Below the pieces are notes generated by a model. The model was not told where the DNA came from. It did no database searches and saw only the letters and a list, made by a program, of their open reading frames with translations. A program made the translations under genes and the position numbers. 10,787 nucleotides of DNA from Pseudomonadota bacterium (GTDB lineage Bacteria; Desulfobacterota; Desulfovibrionia; Desulfovibrionales; Desulfovibrionaceae), in NCBI GenBank assembly GCA_023419375.1, contig JAEZYD010000044.1:1-10787 (forward strand), in the 5' to 3' direction. Of the stretch, positions 7,501-10,787 are shown piece by piece. Position 1 is the first letter of the stretch, and each line of letters opens with the position of its first letter.

Positions 7501-10282
7501 CGGGCGCGAGGTCATTGTTCAGCACCAGCAGGCGCAGGGAGGCCTTGGCATTTTGCGGAATGTAGTCAAGGTTGTTGACCTCGCCTTCGGGCTTGTAGCC
7601 AAGGGCCACCGCCAGAGGCGAGAACAGCGAATCAAGCTGGCGGGTAACGGCCCTGCCGCCCGCTGGCTCAAAGCCTTCGATCTGCACGGCCCCGCGCAGT
7701 GTACCTGCCTGCAACCTGCCCAGAGGCAGGGCAAAGGCGGCTATGCCCTTGCTGTCTGTAAAGGCGGCGGGCAGTTCCAGCGACTGACCTTCGCCCTCAA
7801 AACCTGCAGGCTCATAGAATGTATAGTCTTCGTATCCCGCAAAGTGCAGGCGGCTTTTTTCCGTGCGCAGGGTGGCCTGAACGCGGTGATTGACCGCGGG
7901 TTCGCCATACAGATTGTCCAGCCGCGCCTGAGCCTCCACAGCCGGGGCGTCCTGCCCGGTGCGTATCCAGCCCTTGGGCGCTGCGGGCGTAAACGAGGCC
8001 GCAAGGGCCAGGGTGTCGGGCTGGAATTCTTCAACACGCACACGGGTGCTGCCCAACACGGGCGAAGCGCCGGATCTGGTGGTGTCGCCCGGCAGGCGTA
8101 CATCAAGCTGGTACGAGCCAACGGCTGCATCTTCGGGGCAGGCCCAGTCAAAGGAATTGAGGCCGTCTTCGCCCACGGTAAAGGCGCGGCGCATGACCTC
8201 CGCTCCGGTGGGGCTGACAAGCACCGCCTCCAGCGGCAGACCGGCGGGCATGGGCTGCCAGTCAAACCGCCGCACAATGCAGCCAAAGTGCAGGGTTTCG
8301 CCCGGCAGGTAGATGCCGCGCTGGCTGAAAACCGAGGCGCTCAGGCCATCCGCCGAGGTGTGGCGGCCAGAAATGGCAAAATTGCTGTAATCCACCATGC
8401 GGGTGGCATCGTCCAGTGAGAGCCACGCCAGATCCTGCGGGCCGGCGTCCTTGCCGGCATCGGTGGTTTTTCCGGCTGCGGGGGCCAGAGCCACCACGGC
8501 CACGGGGCGTTTTTCTCGTTCAAGGCCATTGGCGGGCGGCAGGTCGGCGCGGCCCTGCGCGTTGGTGACGGCGCTTTGCAGCGGCAAACCGTTAAGGCCC
8601 AGCAGGCGCACTTCCGCGCCCTGCACGGGCTTGCCGGTGCCCAGATGCTGCACAAAGACCGTGCGCGCTCCGTCCCCCGCCATTTTAACCGTCAGGCCCA
8701 TATCTGTGACAAGCAGCAGGCGGGCAGCGTAGGCAATGGATTTATCACCGCTGTACCCAGTCAGCTCTATGCGCATGAGGCCGTGCACCGGCTCCTTGCC
8801 GCCGCGCAGCAACGGGGCCAGATCAAGCACGGGAAAGGACGAAGCGCCTGGCTGTTCCTTGCGTACTTCAATGCGGCCTTCCACCACATCGCTCATGACG
8901 TCCATATCTGCCGTGGGGTATTCAAACCCGGATTCCTTTGCGGCAAGGGCCAGGAATGGATCGCGGACGCGCTCGGCGCGCCATGCCACGGAGGTAAGAC
9001 CCGTAGCGTAAATATCCAGCTTTTTCTGGCCGCTCAGGGTCAGCACGTTGCCGGGCTGCAAAAAGCCCACTTCTGTGCCGAGAGCGGGGACAGTCATGAT
9101 AAAGCGGCGAACCTGCGCGGTTTCCGGCCCTGCGGTGGAGGGCAGGCCCTTGTCCACTGCGGCCAGCAGGCCGCGTCCGGCCTCTGCGGGAATGCGCAGC
9201 AAAATACGGTCTGCCGGTTCATCGGCTGCCTGCATCAGCTCCGGCTTGAGGCGCGTGCCGTTTTTAACGTCATCAGGGCTGATGGCGGGCATTTTTGTCC
9301 AGTCCGCGTCTTTCCCGGCCTCGGCGGTGAGTTTGCGGGGCAACTGGATAAGCTCAAGCTTGCGCAGCAGCTCTGTGGGCAGGACGCGCAGGGTGGTCTT
9401 GACCTCAAGCTGGAATTTTTTGTCCAGCTTGTCGTCATAGACGGGATTAATAGTAATTTTAGTTACATCCATCAGGAGGGCGCGTCCGGTGATGGAGAAG
9501 AGGGCCTCCACGCTCGGTGGAGCCTTGGCGTCTTTTTTGGGCGCAACGACCACGCACTTGCCCGAGCCTTCGGCAAAGGCGGGCAAACCCTTGATGCTGA
9601 TGCGGGCTGCGGCGTTGTTTTCCGGCAGGGCTGTTACAGGCGCGGTGACGACCACCTCGTCGCGGCGTTCGTTCCACACAAGGCGGGGAGCGCCGAGGGC
9701 CAGGCCGCTTTTGGCATCGCTGGGAGTGATAGTGATGCGCCCATCCATATCCTGCGTGCCTACAGGCCAGATAAAACGCAAGGGCACGGAAACGGCATGC
9801 GCGCCCTTGGGCGAGGGATCAATCCAGAAGGTTTCCTTGCCCACGCGCACGGCCTGAGGCTGGGTGGCGTACACGGCCTGCCGCTTGAGAGAGAACCGCC
9901 CCGGCAAAGCCATTTTTTCCAGCGAAATGGTGTAGCGCGTGTCGGGCGACAAGTGTTCCTTGGGGGTGAACTCCATGGTGGAGTCGTCCGTCCAGCGCCA
10001 CACGCCAGCCACGGGCGGCGTCATGCGCACGCCCTCCACAACGCGGCCCTCCTCCCCGGCGGGGGAAGAGGCGCACTGGCGCGACCAGTCCGCGCCGTAT
10101 TCCTTTTTGCAGCGGGCTTCATCCACCTGAAAAGTTATGGAAATCCCTTCGCGGCGCAGCCAGTTGTCCTCCTGCGGATTGCTGGGCGCGGCCACCCGGT
10201 AGGCAGGCCCGGCCAGAGCAGGAGCGGCTTGCAGAAAAACGGCCAGAATTATGAGCAGGAAACGCAGTGGCGTTGTCGGCAT
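4571..10282 (-). CDS. yfhM: Bacterial alpha-2-macroglobulin (YfhM-like)
   Basis: A 1903-residue secreted alpha-2-macroglobulin family protein, a periplasmic or surface protease trap. After cleavage in a bait region it captures the protease covalently through a thioester. Residues 1-24 form a Sec signal peptide ending A-L-A before Gly25. There is no lipobox cysteine, unlike the E. coli protein (about 1650 residues), which is a lipoprotein. Repeated macroglobulin beta domains fill most of the length, with F-S-Q-R-G-I-Y-L-P-G-E from residue 652 and V-D-E-G-V-L-Q-L from 1161. The thioester motif is Y-G-C-T-E-Q, with Cys1457 and Gln1460, followed by a helical thioester domain to about 1740 and a C-terminal macroglobulin domain ending near 1903. 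GGAGG at 10287-10291 supports the start. The last 17 bases overlap pbpC, the classic partner. The bait site and specificity cannot be read from sequence. Confidence 0.94.
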   Translation of the reverse strand: MPTTPLRFLLIILAVFLQAAPALAGPAYRVAAPSNPQEDNWLRREGISITFQVDEARCKKEYGADWSRQCASSPAGEEGRVVEGVRMTPPVAGVWRWTDDSTMEFTPKEHLSPDTRYTISLEKMALPGRFSLKRQAVYATQPQAVRVGKETFWIDPSPKGAHAVSVPLRFIWPVGTQDMDGRITITPSDAKSGLALGAPRLVWNERRDEVVVTAPVTALPENNAAARISIKGLPAFAEGSGKCVVVAPKKDAKAPPSVEALFSITGRALLMDVTKITINPVYDDKLDKKFQLEVKTTLRVLPTELLRKLELIQLPRKLTAEAGKDADWTKMPAISPDDVKNGTRLKPELMQAADEPADRILLRIPAEAGRGLLAAVDKGLPSTAGPETAQVRRFIMTVPALGTEVGFLQPGNVLTLSGQKKLDIYATGLTSVAWRAERVRDPFLALAAKESGFEYPTADMDVMSDVVEGRIEVRKEQPGASSFPVLDLAPLLRGGKEPVHGLMRIELTGYSGDKSIAYAARLLLVTDMGLTVKMAGDGARTVFVQHLGTGKPVQGAEVRLLGLNGLPLQSAVTNAQGRADLPPANGLEREKRPVAVVALAPAAGKTTDAGKDAGPQDLAWLSLDDATRMVDYSNFAISGRHTSADGLSASVFSQRGIYLPGETLHFGCIVRRFDWQPMPAGLPLEAVLVSPTGAEVMRRAFTVGEDGLNSFDWACPEDAAVGSYQLDVRLPGDTTRSGASPVLGSTRVRVEEFQPDTLALAASFTPAAPKGWIRTGQDAPAVEAQARLDNLYGEPAVNHRVQATLRTEKSRLHFAGYEDYTFYEPAGFEGEGQSLELPAAFTDSKGIAAFALPLGRLQAGTLRGAVQIEGFEPAGGRAVTRQLDSLFSPLAVALGYKPEGEVNNLDYIPQNAKASLRLLVLNNDLAPVNLAKAEAVFSARRYVNSLVTDSRGEYRYDATPVDTELVRKTLDLGAQGLSLPLPTTDAGDFLLTVRQPDGAVLAVIPYTVAGDRLAQPSALSTESLAKGDLRLKLDKQQYAPGDTIKMRISTPYAGAGLITIERENVLAQAWFTAQAGESVQEIRIPDDFQGRGYVNVSYARSLDSDVVYMKPHVVAVAPFMAGIDQRDLGLALTAPARALPGDTVTVRLTSRVPGRALIFAVDEGVLQLTGFTTPDPLRDLLGDRALDVSTAQIFDLLMPDHARLRGRIPGFGGDMSGPGGRFLNPFKRRGEPPFALWQEIVPVDAKGTEVRFTVPQYASGKIRIMAVGSAAPKQGLALAGRTEASMEVRGTLILKPLLPLAAAPGDEFDGALVVANTVEGSGPGARVRVKMESASGGLAFAQEPAPQTVTVDENGEATINFRMRAQDILGEAAVRFTASLENSKADKPVIRTQTVSIRPPMPRLRTESVTPLRGPTSVDVQRNLYPFEAQGQASVGAMPVLALRSLLTRLDTYPYGCTEQLISRAMPYAALLGSPEARHEVLRNPNISPEAMLKRGNKVISAALSAIMGNFTQYEGVSLWPGGTANDFVTAYAADFLLTLRDSGTVTPEGLSHNLLDTLESIVGRSPTDMADARVKLYGAWILQRDGRIMTQDLERIEQWLKDNFKGWENDIAAAFLADSYDMLRLRRRAEQRMPATLTRCDDTFMSNGAAQALHALMVVRHFPEKKKSLRMADLLDSAFSTNATTVDMGLGARTLLVMGEATALKANSLSLTCQQYAQGFTPAEGKASPLGGALVLDAPGCTRYRVEMPQGEPLLSLLVTTEGFDRAVMSDASNGISLQRRYLDSKGEAITTAKLGDVITVELAIQAGAEINNVVLLDLLPGGFEPVLEKNGQSQPQDGLVRYERREDRGIFFVDLNGDRQTFTYKVRAASRGRFVLPAATAEAMYNPAVNARTGGGNVTVE

Positions 10283-10359
10283 GGTTCCTCCGCAGTGCGG
10301 TAAAGGGCAGGTGCGAAAATCCGGTGCCCCATGGCCCGGAGCGCTGCAAAACAGGTGAA

Positions 10360-10388
10360 ATTATGAAGGAAGCGCCCGCTAATGCTAG
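10360..10388 (-). promoter_or_regulatory. Candidate yfhM promoter
   Basis: On the minus strand, CATAAT (10360-10365) is a good -10 hexamer. At 17 bases spacing, the hexamer CTAGCA (10383-10388) matches the TTGACA consensus at only three positions. This would start transcription roughly 70 bases before the yfhM ATG. A GTTAAC palindrome lies just upstream at 10391-10396. The -35 match is poor, so activator dependence or another sigma factor is possible. Confidence 0.25.
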
Positions 10389-10468
10389 GCGTTAACAGTT
10401 GCTATGCTATGAATGCCGGATTCGGCGGAGTTTGTCTACGGTGGTCATGAAACAGGGGCGGGTGCTGC

Positions 10469-10496
10469 CAGATCGCGCCGGGGGAGGCGCAATCTG
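10469..10496 (-). repeat. 11-bp hairpin upstream of yfhM
   Basis: CAGAT-C-GCGCC (10469-10479) faces GGCGC-A-ATCTG (10486-10496) over a six-base loop. On the + strand the central pair is a C-A mismatch; on the minus strand it is U-G, so a continuous 11-bp stem forms only in minus-strand RNA. No U-tract follows. It might belong to a long yfhM leader or mark the end of a gene further right. Confidence 0.35.
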
Positions 10497-10654
10497 TGGG
10501 AGATGAAGCGTGCGCAGGCGAGGGGGCTGTGCGGCAATCGATCTGCGCGCACAAAACATGTGCGGAATCGCGGCAGTCTTGTGCGTTAAGTCGTGCCCAG
10601 ATCCGCCTTGATCCAGCCCAGAACCGTGCAGCCCCGCGCTGGTTTGTGCGCTGG

Positions 10655-10660
10655 CCTAGT
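10655..10660. repeat. IS target site CCTAGT
   Basis: CCTAGT directly abuts the IS left end. IS481 is known to prefer and duplicate NCTAGN-type targets, and this matches. The second copy would lie at the right end, outside the window, so duplication is not proven here. Confidence 0.6.
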
Positions 10661-10679
10661 TGTAATGTTCCAATAGGTT

Positions 10680-10750
10680 GTTCACCCTCCCCAAATCGGT
10701 AAAGCTGGAGTTACCAGACAACAGCAAACCGAGAGAGGGAAAGGGTGAAC
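10680..10750 (+). promoter_or_regulatory. Hairpin masking the transposase start
   Basis: GTTCACCCT (10680-10688) is the exact reverse complement of AGGGTGAAC (10742-10750). That second arm contains the GTG start codon and the end of the purine-rich ribosome site. CCC (10689-10691) can add three more pairs to GGG (10737-10739) after a two-base bulge. RNA reading in from outside the element would contain both arms and hide the start. RNA begun inside the loop would not. Confidence 0.55.
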
Positions 10751-10787
10751 AGCCATAAGAATGCCAAACTGACGGTTCGTAGTCGAG
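10745..10787 (+). CDS. IS481-family transposase, N-terminal fragment
   Basis: Fourteen codons plus one base are visible before the window ends. They read M-N-S-H-K-N-A-K-L-T-V-R-S-R if GTG is the start. This is the hallmark opening of IS481-family DDE transposases (M-N-x-H-K-N-A-x-L-T), which continue into a helix-turn-helix and an rve integrase core. The purine-rich GAGAGAGGGAAAGG at 10731-10744 serves as ribosome site for the GTG at 10745. The catalytic residues lie outside the window, so activity cannot be judged. The match is short but very characteristic. Confidence 0.85.
   Translation, partial: MNSHKNAKLTVRSR

Larger units (their letters stand above)
10283..10660. other. Gene-free spacer upstream of yfhM
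   Basis: These 378 bases lie between the divergent yfhM start and the IS left end. No open frame here has a credible ribosome site plus a recognisable protein. It holds the probable yfhM promoter and leader (about 10283-10390) and a hairpin at 10469-10496. It also holds a loose inverted repeat CGCACAA (about 10547-10553) with TTGTGCG (10579-10585). A 24-codon minus-strand open stretch runs from the IS junction to TAA at 10586-10588 and could be the tail of an interrupted gene. Confidence 0.6.
10661..10787 (+). mobile_element. Left end of an IS481-family insertion sequence
   Basis: The end begins TGTAATGTTCCAATAGGTTG (10661-10680). It resembles the left terminus I recall for IS481 (TGTG-A-GATTCAATAGGTTG-like) and has the family's 5'-TG ending. 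It is followed after about 65 bases by a transposase start typical of the family. The element runs off the right edge of the window, so length, right end and intactness are unknown. It lies 379 bases from the yfhM start, with its transposase facing away from yfhM. Confidence 0.85.

Noticed and set aside
4340..8419. 1359-codon open frame on the + strand opposite yfhM and pbpC
   Set aside because: It lies antisense to two genes with clear catalytic and thioester motifs, has a low-complexity G/H/R/A-rich composition and no recognisable domain. GC-rich codon bias on the minus strand explains the lack of stops.
10048..10071. 10-bp hairpin in the 5' coding region of yfhM
   Set aside because: The arms are runs of C and G with one wobble in a GC-rich serine/proline/glycine/glutamate stretch, so chance is a sufficient explanation.
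8576..10303. 575-codon open frame on the + strand opposite the yfhM 5' half
   Set aside because: Antisense shadow of yfhM with no ribosome site or family likeness.
10496..10702. 68-codon open frame running from the yfhM upstream spacer into the IS end
   Set aside because: It crosses the IS boundary, has no ribosome site and no family likeness.

Overview
The window looks like chromosomal DNA from a GC-rich sulfate-reducing deltaproteobacterium, most likely a Desulfovibrio relative. This rests on the wording of the KH-domain protein and of RimM, the GC-rich codon usage, and a large secreted alpha-2-macroglobulin paired with PbpC. The genus is my inference from remembered family sequences; no search was run.

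Left part (1-2033, + strand): three housekeeping genes in one direction. They are a KhpA-type KH RNA-binding protein (74-304), the 16S rRNA processing factor RimM (434-1012) and the DNA glycosylase Fpg/MutM (1173-2033). The first two normally sit in the rpsP-KH-rimM-trmD-rplS ribosome-maturation operon. Here rimM is followed by fpg, with no trmD in the window. The spacers are rich in structure: a 15-G run with a GC hairpin before the KH gene, a 19-bp palindrome before rimM, and a 17-bp stem-loop directly before fpg.

Middle (2034-2199): the spacer between the convergent fpg and pbpC genes. It is almost entirely inverted repeats. The largest is a 76-bp imperfect palindrome that runs over the pbpC stop codon.

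Right part (2200-10282, - strand): a two-gene operon. yfhM encodes a 1903-residue bacterial alpha-2-macroglobulin with an intact thioester motif (C-T-E-Q). Its 3' end overlaps by 17 bases the start of pbpC, which encodes penicillin-binding protein 1C. The accepted model for this pair is an envelope defence and repair unit: the macroglobulin traps foreign proteases that breach the outer membrane, and PbpC repairs the peptidoglycan. A perfect 20-bp inverted repeat with a 7-nt loop lies inside the first 40 codons of pbpC.

Far right (10283-10787): about 380 bases without a convincing gene, holding the likely yfhM promoter. Then comes the left end of an IS481-family insertion sequence, cut off by the window edge. 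It sits directly against CCTAGT, which matches the NCTAGN target preference of that family. A hairpin in the IS leader covers the transposase ribosome binding site and start codon.

Most of the window is ordinary core sequence. The items most worth checking are the pbpC intragenic hairpin, the 76-bp palindrome with its partial likeness to the IS end, the structured fpg leader, and the IS481-type insertion upstream of yfhM. I see no CRISPR array, no tRNA or rRNA, and no clearly novel defence system.
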